Below are positions 8,201 to 15,100 of a stretch of 21,555 nucleotides of DNA, one piece after another. The notes beneath the pieces were generated by a model, which worked only from the letters and a program-made list of their open reading frames with translations, was not told the origin of the DNA and did not search any database. A program made the position numbers and the translations under genes. Source of the stretch: Sphingomonadales bacterium UBA7473 (lineage in GTDB: Bacteria > Pseudomonadota > Alphaproteobacteria > Sphingomonadales > Sphingomonadaceae). Where the stretch lies: NCBI GenBank assembly GCA_002478575.1, contig DLOX01000264.1, positions 1 to 21,555 of the forward strand, read 5' to 3'. Position 1 is the stretch's first letter; every line of letters starts with the position of its first letter.

Positions 8201-9990
8201 GTGACACACTTGGCGGGACGGTCCAAGGCTCGGCGATTTGGACCACGGCTGCAAGCTCGACATCGGGGGTTGGCACCTATGCGATCACAGGGTCCGGACT
8301 CCGTGGAATAAACTCAAACTACGCCTTCACCTTCGTACAGGCGGCAAGCAATCTGGCCGCCTACACTGTGACTCCGCGTCCGATCAACGTGACTGCCAAT
8401 GCCGCGTCCAGCGTTTATGGTGCAGCGCTTCCGACCTTCACTTTCACCATTGATGGGGTTGGGTTGGTGAATGGCGATAGCCTGAATGGTGCGCTCGCGA
8501 GCAGCGCAACGTCCACGTCCAACGTTGGCAATTATGTCATCGGCTTAGGAAGCTTGGGCAACGCGAATTACGCGATCAACTTTACGGGGGCAAACCACAG
8601 CATAACGCCAGCCGCACTCACCATCACGGGCCGCACTCAAAACGCAGTCTACACGAGCCTTGCTCAAACCAATGGATTCACGACAAGCGGCTTGGTGGGA
8701 TCGGATCAAGTGACGAATGTTGCAGGTCTCGCCTCAGCAACAAACGTTGGAACCTATAGTGACAATCTATCGGCTGCCACGGGCACAGGCTTGTCCAATT
8801 ATGTGATTAGCTACGTTAACGGCGGGCTGACGATTACACCGGCGTCACTTACCGTCACGGGCAATTCAGGCTCGAGAGTTTACTCTGGTCTGAATCAAAC
8901 CAATGGTTTCACAGTCGCAGGGCTTCTCGGAAATGATACTGTTACCGGTGTGTCCGGGCTTGCGAGCGGCACCAATGCGGGCTCTTATTCCGACCTTCTG
9001 TCGAACGCGACAGGTGTGGGCCTTGCAAATTATGCCATCACCTATGTCAATCGAGGCTTATCGATCACACCCGCATCCCTAATCGTGACCTACTCGGCCA
9101 ATGCGGCAAACGGGATCTATGGCAATGCGCCAGCGAATTTGAGCGGCGGACTCAGTTCGGTCGGCCTTGTGGGCGGTGATAGTTTAGCCACGGTATTGCA
9201 GGGCAGCGCGAATTGGAATGCGTCTGCAACCTCAACCTCAAATGTTGGAACCTATGCGATCACTGGTTCAGGTTTAGTCGGCAATAATGCAAACTATGCG
9301 GTGACATTTGTTCAGGCAGCAGGCAACGCAAGGGCCTATACAGTCGCAGCACGGCCAATCTCTGTGACGGCAAATGCGGCGACATTTGTTTACGGAGCGG
9401 CTTTGCCTGCGCTGACCTTCGCGGTTGGCGGTTCTGGGCTGGTGAACGGTGACACTTTGTCTGGCGCGTTGGCGACCATAGCAACCTCACGCTCAAATGT
9501 TGGGAACTATGCCATCACGTTAGGCACCCTAGCAAACACCAATTATGTGATCAGCTACACCGGTGCGAATGTTTCCATCACGCCAGCCGCGCTGCGAATT
9601 GTTGGCAACACGACAAGTTTGGACTTCAACGGCACGCTGCAAACCAATGGGTTTACGACGACTGGCCTGATCGGGGATGATAAGGTTTCTGGTGTCAGTG
9701 GTCTCGCGACTGGAACAGCCGTAGGGACATATGCGGACGCCCTATCGGCGGCAACGGGTTCGGGCTTGACCAATTATACCATAACCTATGTCAATGGCGC
9801 TCTCACCATCAAGGCGCTTCCAGGCGACGCAGCATTGGTTCCATTTTTGCCTTTCGCGGATGAAAGTGGGAATGGGCCACAGACTGAGGCAGAACGTCGG
9901 CAATTGGGTGAAAATCCAAGCTGCCCCCCTGGGCAAGTCTCGTCGACGCTCCGTGAACAGGGTCAAGCAAGCTTAGCTTGCGCATTGTGA
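5206..9990 (+). CDS. large two-partner secretion adhesin (filamentous hemagglutinin-like, GLUG and MBG repeats)
   Basis: This encodes a 1594-residue exoprotein (TpsA). I choose ATG 5206 because AAGGA at 5192-5196 precedes it; a GTG at 5155 would add 17 residues without good support. Residues 1-50 are a long signal peptide ending AQAQAQ. Residues about 51-175 form the TPS/haemagglutination activity domain, with the diagnostic NPNG at 133-136 (LVNPNGIAI), which guides export through the neighbouring FhaC-type protein. A beta-helix region follows; residues about 580-800 contain GLUG-type repeats (GGLVGN, NAFATGDV, NAFATGAV). From residue 966 come seven MBG/YDG-type beta repeats in a duplicated arrangement (see the repeat feature). 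Cysteines at 1573 and 1592, close to the end, resemble the C-terminal pair that anchors HMW1-type adhesins; that role is inferred. The likely function is adhesion, aggregation or biofilm matrix. No toxin domain is seen at the C-terminus. Confidence 0.9.
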   Translation: MTMQKKLQSEQSLGRALFSRRLGRFTTSNLALAALASGAALAPMAQAQAQGLPTGGTVAAGTASVDTAKTSVTVTQSSDRAVLNWDSFSVANGNIVQFNQPNAQSATLNRVNGDTSSVIAGKISANGTIYLVNPNGIAITSTGTVQTGGSFVASSLDTSDADFMAGRGRFKGKGASRSVENAGSIKAGSGAYVALLGGAVSNSGSVVVPLGKFAMGSGEQIALDLNGGNFLQVAVPTELVTGKRALIDNSGTITVAGGAVELKAAVLKDAVRNVINMSGSINVDSAIGDGGTIYLIGGSDTQNMAGQVKVSGSLSARATGAEGNGGFIETSGTKVDLQTASVSTSAAQGRAGLWLIDPVDFTVAASGGEITGAQLSANLANGNIRILSSQGASGTNGDININDAVSWSRNTLTLDAFRDINVNAVMRATGTAGFVGVVGDTALNGTGSSSGNLDFGLNSGGFYGRLDLAPTTSFNLNGISYTIITSLGAAGSETGTDLQGINGVRTLTRLTGNFVLGSDIDASDTASWNGGQGFLPIGAVAGTSPLPFDGNFNGLGHVVSNLTQNYTNRGSLGLFGQIGTSGSVTNVGMRGGSITGVIGFTRFGALAGTNSGIIRNAFASTKVTGDFTVGGLVGNNERDGTIFNAFATGDVFVIRSGGGGLAGASTGRISNAFATGAVTGLRDGTNEIGGLVGNLGSSFGRSGIVENSFASGNVSGTRSVGGLVGYAGGSVENPVLITDAYATGTVTTTSPFFQGGGGGLLGTGLNTTITRVYATGRVFGASSLINGLVGYADHNSRVSAVASYWDAQSTGQSIACGNSVCLGSTTPLTSAEMRLGSSFVGWNVDRVGGSGSTWRIYEGRTTPLLVPLLTPVIVGMASNSVNLVYTGQSQTNAAGATTRLAVNGDAADQSRIFGTITNTCSGGASSCVNVGNYTITANVDLFSDQLGYDLIVQNPLAASLTITPAPVSVTYAANTATGVYGNAPGALTGSVSATGLLNGDTLGGTVQGSAIWTTAASSTSGVGTYAITGSGLRGINSNYAFTFVQAASNLAAYTVTPRPINVTANAASSVYGAALPTFTFTIDGVGLVNGDSLNGALASSATSTSNVGNYVIGLGSLGNANYAINFTGANHSITPAALTITGRTQNAVYTSLAQTNGFTTSGLVGSDQVTNVAGLASATNVGTYSDNLSAATGTGLSNYVISYVNGGLTITPASLTVTGNSGSRVYSGLNQTNGFTVAGLLGNDTVTGVSGLASGTNAGSYSDLLSNATGVGLANYAITYVNRGLSITPASLIVTYSANAANGIYGNAPANLSGGLSSVGLVGGDSLATVLQGSANWNASATSTSNVGTYAITGSGLVGNNANYAVTFVQAAGNARAYTVAARPISVTANAATFVYGAALPALTFAVGGSGLVNGDTLSGALATIATSRSNVGNYAITLGTLANTNYVISYTGANVSITPAALRIVGNTTSLDFNGTLQTNGFTTTGLIGDDKVSGVSGLATGTAVGTYADALSAATGSGLTNYTITYVNGALTIKALPGDAALVPFLPFADESGNGPQTEAERRQLGENPSCPPGQVSSTLREQGQASLACAL
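8101..9813 (+). repeat. tandem duplication, 975-base period, in the adhesin repeat region
   Basis: Three repeat types, each about 75-90 residues, occur as A-B-C-C'-A'-B'-C''. A starts at 8101 (VTYAANTATGVYGNAP) and A' at 9076 (VTYSANAANGIYGNAP). B starts at 8377 (RPINVTANAASSVYGA) and B' at 9352 (RPISVTANAATFVYGA). C starts at 8617 and C'' at 9592. All three pairs are offset by exactly 975 bases (325 codons). C' (8848) follows C after 231 bases (77 codons). This is a 325-codon block A-B-C-C' duplicated once, with the second copy ending after C. Confidence 0.8.
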
Positions 9991-10026
9991 ATGAGTTCGA
10001 AGAAGCTTGATTTCATAGTGAGCCGC

Positions 10027-10067
10027 ACAAGTCAGGGTGGGCCAAGCCATTGGCCACTCTGACTTGT
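10027..10067 (+). terminator. hairpin after the adhesin gene
   Basis: ACAAGTCAGGGTGG pairs with the mirrored CCACTCTGACTTGT around a short loop with one or two imperfections. It lies 36 bases after the adhesin stop codon. The T tract after it is poor (TTCCTGTTG), so termination may be partial. It separates the adhesin gene from the histidine kinase gene. Confidence 0.55.
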
Positions 10068-10171
10068 TCCTGTTGCCCGCTGAGTTGTGTGCCGTGGCGC
10101 AGAGCGTTACGGGAAGCAGTTAGGCAGGCCCTTCGACGTTTCGCCGCTATGTGCCAATGAGAAATTGAAGA

Positions 10172-11890
10172 ATGTCGGGAAGATTGGAGCATTTTAGAAA
10201 CGTTTCAGATATCGCTGGAGAATGCCCGGCTGAATTAAAAGTCGCGAAAGCGCGTCTCTGGATGGTCCTGATTTCTGCCATATATATCGTGGCGCGTTGG
10301 GTCGCGGATGATGGTTTCATAGACCTTCCGGGAAACTATCGCTTCGAATTTCTATCCCTCGAAACCGAGACAGCCATATTCTGGCTGATCATTTGCGCTG
10401 GATTTGGTCTGTTCTCGTTCGCTTTGTTTATCCACGTTCGAAACTATCCTGGGCATTTTCCATGGCGTCTCATCGCCGCGCTGATCGCCGAATATGCAAC
10501 CTTTGCGTTCGTTCTTGTTGTTGGGGAGCGCATCATGATGCCACTGTACGCGCTCATTGTCGTGACTGCCGTTGGCAATGGGATGCTCTACGGCAGCCGT
10601 TACCTTATCATCGCTGCAATATTTTCGCAGGCCTGCTTTGCGGTGATGTTATTTGCCAGTCCTTTCTGGCGGGCGAACTTAAGTGTGCTCCTGACCTTTT
10701 CGATCACTTTGGTTGCGATTCCCGCCTATGCATTCTTCCTTCTGCGACAAACTGCGCACGCGCGCGACGCAGCCTTAAGCGCCATGCAAGCCAAGAGCCG
10801 TTTTTTGGCTCAAGCAAGCCATGACCTACGTCAACCGGTTCATGCCATTGGCTATTATCTGGACATCATGCGGGAAGAGGAGCGAAAAACCGAAAGGGCG
10901 AAGCTTATTGATCGCATTGATCGGGCCCTTGGTTCAGTGGCGGGTTTGTTTAAATCGCTTCTCGATATCTCTCGCCTCGATAGCGGCACTGTCGAGGTGA
11001 AGGTGGAGGCGGTTGCGCTGGACGCCCTCATCAGAGATGTCATCCACCAGCATGAACAAACCGCAGAGTGGAACGGTGTTCAACTGCGTTTGGTAAAGAC
11101 AAGTCTAAACGTTTGGGCTGACCCTACCCTTCTTGCAATCATGGTCCAGAATCTTCTGTCGAACGCGATTAAATATGCGCGCGGAAAAAAGGTGTTGATT
11201 GGGGTGAGGCGAAAAGGCGATACGCTCTCGATAGAAGTGCATGATCAAGGCATTGGCATTGAGGATGAACATCTCCCGCATATTTTCGAAGAATTTTACC
11301 GGGCCCATGTGGCGGGCGATCATGATTCCGAAGGCGTCGGCCTAGGTTTATCGATCGTAAGCCGGTCGGCGCAGCTCTCAGGCTTTGTAGCTGATCTGAA
11401 GTCGCGGCGCGGCATTGGAACAATTGCCGGGATTTATGGCATTCCTATCACCCAGCTACAGGCTCCGGCGCGCCGTTCCAAGTCGGAAGCACCCACGCCC
11501 CTATCAGGTTTTCGGGTGATCCTGATTGAAGATGATCGAGATGTGCTTGAAGCGACCCGTCAGCTGCTCGAACGTTGGAATTGCGTTGTTCAAGCTTTCT
11601 CCAGCCGACCTCAGGGCGTCGAGCCCGCAGATCTAATAATTGCAGATTTCGATCTGGGCCAAGGCGAGCTTGGAACAAAAGCAATTTCAGAAATACGGCG
11701 ACATCTCGGTACCGACATTCCTGCCATCCTGCTCACCGGCCATGCAGAAGCAAGGGTTCGTGAGCGCGTTGGGGATGATGATATCCAAATTCTCGCCAAA
11801 CCAGTGCAACCCGCAGTGCTCCGCTCCGTCCTGTCAGCCTTCCGCCTCGCCGGACGGAAGCAATCCCAAAGCTTGGGCGCGCGGTCCTAA
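10172..11890 (+). CDS. membrane hybrid histidine kinase with C-terminal receiver domain
   Basis: A 572-residue sensor kinase. Residues about 28-190 contain six or so hydrophobic membrane segments (for example 70-88, 104-118, 121-140, 143-162, 170-191) with no large periplasmic domain, so the signal may be sensed in or near the membrane. The dimerisation/phosphoacceptor helix has FLAQASHDLRQPVHA with His217. The ATPase domain shows the N box (NLLSNAIKYA, Asn331), G1 (DQGIGI at 358), the F box (FEEFYR) and G2 (GVGLGLSIV). A receiver domain at about 447-560 has Asp454/Asp455, the phosphorylatable Asp492, Thr522 and Lys543. It therefore can pass phosphate internally. The response regulator encoded convergently next to it, whose 3' end overlaps this gene by 57 bases, is the likely partner. 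The start at ATG 10172 has only a weak GAAG before it. Confidence 0.9.
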   Translation: MSGRLEHFRNVSDIAGECPAELKVAKARLWMVLISAIYIVARWVADDGFIDLPGNYRFEFLSLETETAIFWLIICAGFGLFSFALFIHVRNYPGHFPWRLIAALIAEYATFAFVLVVGERIMMPLYALIVVTAVGNGMLYGSRYLIIAAIFSQACFAVMLFASPFWRANLSVLLTFSITLVAIPAYAFFLLRQTAHARDAALSAMQAKSRFLAQASHDLRQPVHAIGYYLDIMREEERKTERAKLIDRIDRALGSVAGLFKSLLDISRLDSGTVEVKVEAVALDALIRDVIHQHEQTAEWNGVQLRLVKTSLNVWADPTLLAIMVQNLLSNAIKYARGKKVLIGVRRKGDTLSIEVHDQGIGIEDEHLPHIFEEFYRAHVAGDHDSEGVGLGLSIVSRSAQLSGFVADLKSRRGIGTIAGIYGIPITQLQAPARRSKSEAPTPLSGFRVILIEDDRDVLEATRQLLERWNCVVQAFSSRPQGVEPADLIIADFDLGQGELGTKAISEIRRHLGTDIPAILLTGHAEARVRERVGDDDIQILAKPVQPAVLRSVLSAFRLAGRKQSQSLGARS

Positions 11891-12487
11891 CTGATTCCGA
11901 CGCTGAACCCTAAGGCTCCGCATCAGGATCGAAACATGATTACGCACAGTGAAATGGGACAAGCCCAGGTCGCGCGCAATCATCTTGTTCGGCCTGTTTT
12001 CAGACAGAAGCCGCAACACATCATATTGACGGGGCGTGAGGATCGGCATTTCCGTCACCGTGCCTTTGGCAGCGGCAGCGAGCTTGACGACATAATCACC
12101 GCTGCGCACGGCCGCGATGCCTTCCATGATAGAAGTTGACGATAGGCCCTTCCCGAGAAAACCGTCTGCTCCAGCCTCTAACAACTGATCTGCGACTTTT
12201 GGATCTTCGAGCATCGTGACTACGACAAGCGATGCTGCGGGAAATTCCTGGCGCATCGCACTGATCGAAGATGGGCCGTCCATTCCCGGAAAGACTAGGT
12301 CGAGCATGAACAAGTTTGGCTGAGGTCCAGACCGCGCAATCGAAAGCGCATCAGGCAGATTGTCGGCCTCCAATACTTCTGCAGAGGGGTATTGGAGGCG
12401 CAAGCTCTGCGCCAACGCGTCCCTAAACATTGGGTGGTCGTCGGCAACAATGATGCGTTCTGCGACTTCAAGATTTCCGTTCTTCAC
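11834..12487 (-). CDS. LuxR/NarL-family response regulator
   Basis: A two-domain regulator of about 217 residues. The receiver domain has the acidic pair in IVADDHP, the phosphorylatable Asp in LFMLDLVFPGMDG (residue 63 in this numbering), Thr in VVVTM and Lys in LGKG. The C-terminal domain is a LuxR-type helix-turn-helix: LTPRQYDVLRLL...NKMIARDLGLSHFTVRNHVS. Neither GTG 12487 nor TTG 12493 has a clear ribosome binding site; I prefer GTG. Its last 18 codons overlap, in antisense, the end of the kinase gene. It is divergent from doxX, with a palindrome TTGTACTGGTACAA about midway, which suggests that it controls itself. Binding to the two related palindromes upstream in the block is an inference. 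Confidence 0.88.
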   Translation of the reverse strand: MKNGNLEVAERIIVADDHPMFRDALAQSLRLQYPSAEVLEADNLPDALSIARSGPQPNLFMLDLVFPGMDGPSSISAMRQEFPAASLVVVTMLEDPKVADQLLEAGADGFLGKGLSSTSIMEGIAAVRSGDYVVKLAAAAKGTVTEMPILTPRQYDVLRLLSENRPNKMIARDLGLSHFTVRNHVSILMRSLRVQRRNQLGPRAQALGLLPSGEAEG

Positions 12488-12574
12488 TAGCAACGCACCG
12501 CTGTTTGGCTTTTGCCGGAACTATAGTGAAAACTCATATCTCTTCCAGTCCCGGTGCGTGAGCGAGGCAAGCAA

Positions 12575-12590
12575 CTTGTACTGGTACAAG
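12575..12590. promoter_or_regulatory. palindromic operator variant CTTGTACTGGTACAAG, copy 3
   Basis: This site has 7-base arms and a TG centre. The core TGTACTGGTACA differs from copies 1 and 2 by one base. It lies in the divergent gap between the response regulator and the DoxX gene, 87 bases from each chosen start codon. It would allow autoregulation and control of doxX. Confidence 0.55.
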
Positions 12591-12677
12591 CAAATAGCTG
12601 CATTGGCCAAGGCAACATGCTCATAACCTGCCCAGATATCAAGCTTTCATGCCGAGAGAGTGAAGGGGGCCATTTCC

Positions 12678-13103
12678 ATGCAGAACATAGCGACGTCGCT
12701 TATTAGATATTTTCCCTTTGTCTCGTTGGATCATGCTCTGGTGCTGCTTAGGATAACCACTGCAATCTTGTTCATGGCCCATGCGGTAACCCGAATTGTG
12801 CTTGGCACGCTCCCTAACTTTGCCGCGTTGATGGAACTATATGGCTTCCCCCAACCCTTGCTTTGGGTCTGGGGTATAACAATCGCGGAACTTATTGCGG
12901 GCACATTGTTGATCGCCGGCCGCTATCTCCGCTGGGCTGCATTCACGCTATTTTGCATTGCGGCAGGTGGCATTGTTCTTATCCACTGGAGATTGGGCTG
13001 GTTCGTTGGTGAGCACGGGACAGGAGGCAGCGAATATAGCGTGGCGTTGATTCTGATGTTGCTGGTCATCGCGGCCGCAGATCGAGAGCGATTGAGCGAA
13101 TAG
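12678..13103 (+). CDS. DoxX-family membrane protein
   Basis: A 141-residue integral membrane protein with four hydrophobic segments (about 16-36, 49-66, 69-95 and 115-135). The C-terminal part HWRLGWFVGEHGTGGSEY is characteristic of the DoxX family, whose members are linked to redox or electron-transfer processes but mostly lack a defined reaction. The start at ATG 12678 is preceded by AAGGGGG at 12663-12669; a GTG at 12660 would overlap that site. The stop codon ends one base before the CCA end of the convergent tRNA-Gln gene, so this is the last gene before the putative element's right end. It is divergent from the response regulator. Confidence 0.85.
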   Translation: MQNIATSLIRYFPFVSLDHALVLLRITTAILFMAHAVTRIVLGTLPNFAALMELYGFPQPLLWVWGITIAELIAGTLLIAGRYLRWAAFTLFCIAAGGIVLIHWRLGWFVGEHGTGGSEYSVALILMLLVIAAADRERLSE

Positions 13104-13104
13104 C

Positions 13105-13178
13105 TGGATGCCCCACGAGGATTCGAACCTCGATAAACGGAATCAGAATCCGGTATCTTACCATTAGATGATGGGGCA
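13105..13178 (-). tRNA. tRNA-Gln (anticodon CTG)
   Basis: Read on the minus strand, the 74 bases fold as a full tRNA: acceptor TGCCCCA paired with TGGGGCA, D stem ATCT/AGAT with loop AATGGTA, anticodon stem CCGGA/TCCGT (outer pair mismatched), loop TTCTGAT giving anticodon CTG, T arm CGAGG-TTCGAAT-CCTCG, and an encoded CCA end. CTG reads the glutamine codon CAG. Its last 14 bases recur at 951-964, marking a likely integration site. The 3' end is one base from the stop codon of the DoxX gene. Confidence 0.93.
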
Positions 13179-13195
13179 GCGCCTGAGCCGAACGC

Positions 13196-13224
13196 GGACT
13201 AGGCTTCGTGTCCGATTCTGTCAA
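13196..13224 (-). promoter_or_regulatory. probable tRNA-Gln promoter
   Basis: On the minus strand a perfect -35 hexamer TTGACA (plus 13219-13224) is followed after 17 bases by TAGTCC (plus 13196-13201), a weak -10. The tRNA begins 17 bases further on. Spacing and position fit a stable-RNA promoter. Confidence 0.5.
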
Positions 13225-13331
13225 TTGTGCTGCAATTCCCCACCTTGCGGAATGCTGTGCTTTGTGCGTAAACTGCGCCCAAGTCCCGCTTCGTCCTTAC
13301 GGCAAAGCGGCAGAACAGAATTGGCAGTGCA

Positions 13332-14435
13332 ATGGCATATTTCCGGGGTTCCAGCGGTGAACGCCGTAGCCGGGATGATAAACCGGCAGGTAAACCGCCG
13401 AAGCGTGAGCAGGGTAAAGCCGCGCCTCAATCAAGTGGATCATGTGCCCCGAAGGCGAACGGTCGCGCTCAATATCCTGCACGCCGCGCCTATGCTGCGC
13501 TTGATCTTGGCACCAATAATTGCCGCATGCTGATTGCTCGTCCCGATGGTGATGGCTTTGCCATTGTCGACGCTTTTTCAAGAATTGTCCGTTTGGGAGA
13601 GGGCTTGGCAGCGAGCGGCAAGCTCAGCGATGCGGCGATGGACCGTGCGGTGTCTGCCCTCAGCGTGTGCGCCTCAAAGCTTGCCCGTCGCAACGTGCAT
13701 TTGTCTCGCGCAGTCGCCACAGAAGCCTGTCGCCGCGCGAGCAATGGGCAGGAATTTGTTGATCGGGTGGCGCGGGAGACTGGGATTATCCTCGACATCA
13801 TTGCCCCTGAAGAGGAAGCGAAATTGGCCGTGATGGGCTGCCACCGTTTGCTGCCGCAAGGCGATGGGCCTGCGCTGATCTTTGATATTGGTGGCGGGTC
13901 TACTGAATTGGCTTTGGTCGATACGGCGGATCAAGAGCCGCACACTTTGGATTGGGTGAGTGTGCCGTGGGGCGTGGTGTCTTTGTCTGAATCAGTGCCC
14001 CAAGATGGCCAAGATGAAGACGCGCGGATGAACCATTATGGGGATATGAAGGATATTGTTGGAAAGGCGCTTTCCGGCTTCTTTGCGCGATTGCCAAAAG
14101 GGGAGGGGACACGACTGCTCGGCACCAGCGGCACCGTGACAACGCTGGCCAGCGTATTTCTAAATCTTCCCTCTTATGATCGCAAACGTGTCGATGGATT
14201 GTCGGCACCAGTGATGGCGATGCGCGACATCAGCCGCGATTTGGCGCGTAAGTCCGTAGCGGATCGGGCGCAAGTTGCGTGCATTGGCCATGAACGGGCG
14301 GACTTGGTCGTTGCGGGCTGCGCCATTTTGGAGGCGATTTTCGATGCTTGGCCCACCGATCATGTTGGCGTTGCCGACCGCGGCATTCGCGAAGGCATTT
14401 TGCGTCAATTGTTCCGATTGGATATGAAACGATGA
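13332..14435 (+). CDS. ppx: Ppx/GppA-family exopolyphosphatase/phosphatase
   Basis: A 367-residue member of the family that hydrolyses polyphosphate or (p)ppGpp-type pentaphosphate, of the short two-lobe form usual in alphaproteobacteria. An N-terminal basic, disordered-looking tail (1-52) precedes the core. The ASKHA-type phosphate loop is AALDLGTNNCRMLIAR (about 55-70); then come SRIVRLGEGL, AVATEACRRA, the catalytic glutamate region IAPEEEAKLAVMGC (about 157-170) and the second phosphate loop LIFDIGGGSTELAL (182-195). The start at ATG 13332 has no strong ribosome binding site, and a later start that keeps the core is possible. Its TGA overlaps the ATG of rlmE by four bases, showing translational coupling. 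Whether the substrate is polyphosphate or pppGpp cannot be told. Confidence 0.88.
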   Translation: MAYFRGSSGERRSRDDKPAGKPPKREQGKAAPQSSGSCAPKANGRAQYPARRAYAALDLGTNNCRMLIARPDGDGFAIVDAFSRIVRLGEGLAASGKLSDAAMDRAVSALSVCASKLARRNVHLSRAVATEACRRASNGQEFVDRVARETGIILDIIAPEEEAKLAVMGCHRLLPQGDGPALIFDIGGGSTELALVDTADQEPHTLDWVSVPWGVVSLSESVPQDGQDEDARMNHYGDMKDIVGKALSGFFARLPKGEGTRLLGTSGTVTTLASVFLNLPSYDRKRVDGLSAPVMAMRDISRDLARKSVADRAQVACIGHERADLVVAGCAILEAIFDAWPTDHVGVADRGIREGILRQLFRLDMKR

Positions 14436-15100
14436 GCCGAGGCGGATCAGGAAGTCGCGTGCGCGTGAAGACCGCGCGGAACCGCAGTGCTCAATCCACG
14501 CGCTGGCTCGCACGGCAGCTGAACGATCCTTATGTGAAGAAGGCCAAGGCGGAGGGCTATCGCAGTCGCGCGGCCTATAAGCTGATCGAACTGGATGAGC
14601 GGTTTAGCTTCCTCAAAGGCGCGAAGCGGGTTGTTGATCTGGGAATTGCCCCCGGCGGTTGGTCGCAAGTTGTAGGCCGGGTGTGCCCGAAGGCGCGGAT
14701 CGTGGGGATTGATCTGCTGCCAACGGACCCCATCGAAAATGTCATCATCGCTCAGATGGACTTCATGGATGATGCCGCGCCTGATTGGCTGATTGAACAG
14801 CTGGATGGGCAGGCGGATCTGGTCTTGTCTGACATGGCTGCGAACACGGTTGGGCATCAGCAGACGGATCATTTGCGCACCATGGGCCTGGTCGAGGCGG
14901 CGGTCGATTTTGCGATCCAAGTGCTGAAACCCGGTGGAGCCTTTGTCGCGAAGTCACTTGCGGGTGGATCAGATAGTGAGCTGGTGCAAGTGCTGAAGCG
15001 CAATTTTACCAGTGTCAAACATGCCAAGCCTCCCGCAAGCCGATCAGGCTCATCAGAATGGTATGTGGTGGCGCAGGGATTTAAGGGGCAAGAAGGATGA
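14432..15100 (+). CDS. rlmE: 23S rRNA (uridine-2552 2'-O) methyltransferase RlmE (FtsJ/RrmJ)
   Basis: A 222-residue SAM-dependent enzyme that methylates the ribose of U2552 in the A loop of 23S rRNA, acting on the assembling 50S subunit. The frame is open back to 14348, but the ATGA overlap with the preceding gene and the family start make ATG 14432 the right choice. The region NDPYVKKAKAEGYRSRAAYKL (31-51) is typical, followed by the SAM site DLGIAPGGWSQV (69-80). The catalytic tetrad K-D-K-E is intact: Lys50, Asp134 (LSDMAANTVG), Lys174 (FVAKSLAGG) and Glu209 (SSEWYVVAQG). It overlaps the next gene by four bases. The C-terminus is of normal length. Confidence 0.95.
   Translation: MSRGGSGSRVRVKTARNRSAQSTRWLARQLNDPYVKKAKAEGYRSRAAYKLIELDERFSFLKGAKRVVDLGIAPGGWSQVVGRVCPKARIVGIDLLPTDPIENVIIAQMDFMDDAAPDWLIEQLDGQADLVLSDMAANTVGHQQTDHLRTMGLVEAAVDFAIQVLKPGGAFVAKSLAGGSDSELVQVLKRNFTSVKHAKPPASRSGSSEWYVVAQGFKGQEG

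Noticed and set aside
8101..9813. CRISPR-like or satellite array
   Set aside because: The repeats are long, diverged and in codon register within one reading frame; they are protein repeats.
11706..11716. TCGGTACCGA palindrome inside the kinase gene as another operator
   Set aside because: It shares only the GGTACC core, lacks the TGTAC...GTACA arms and lies in coding sequence; similar cores occur at 7121, 15940 and 19889.
14348..14431. N-terminal extension of RlmE
   Set aside because: It lies wholly inside the preceding ppx-like gene; the ATGA overlap at 14432 gives the normal family start.
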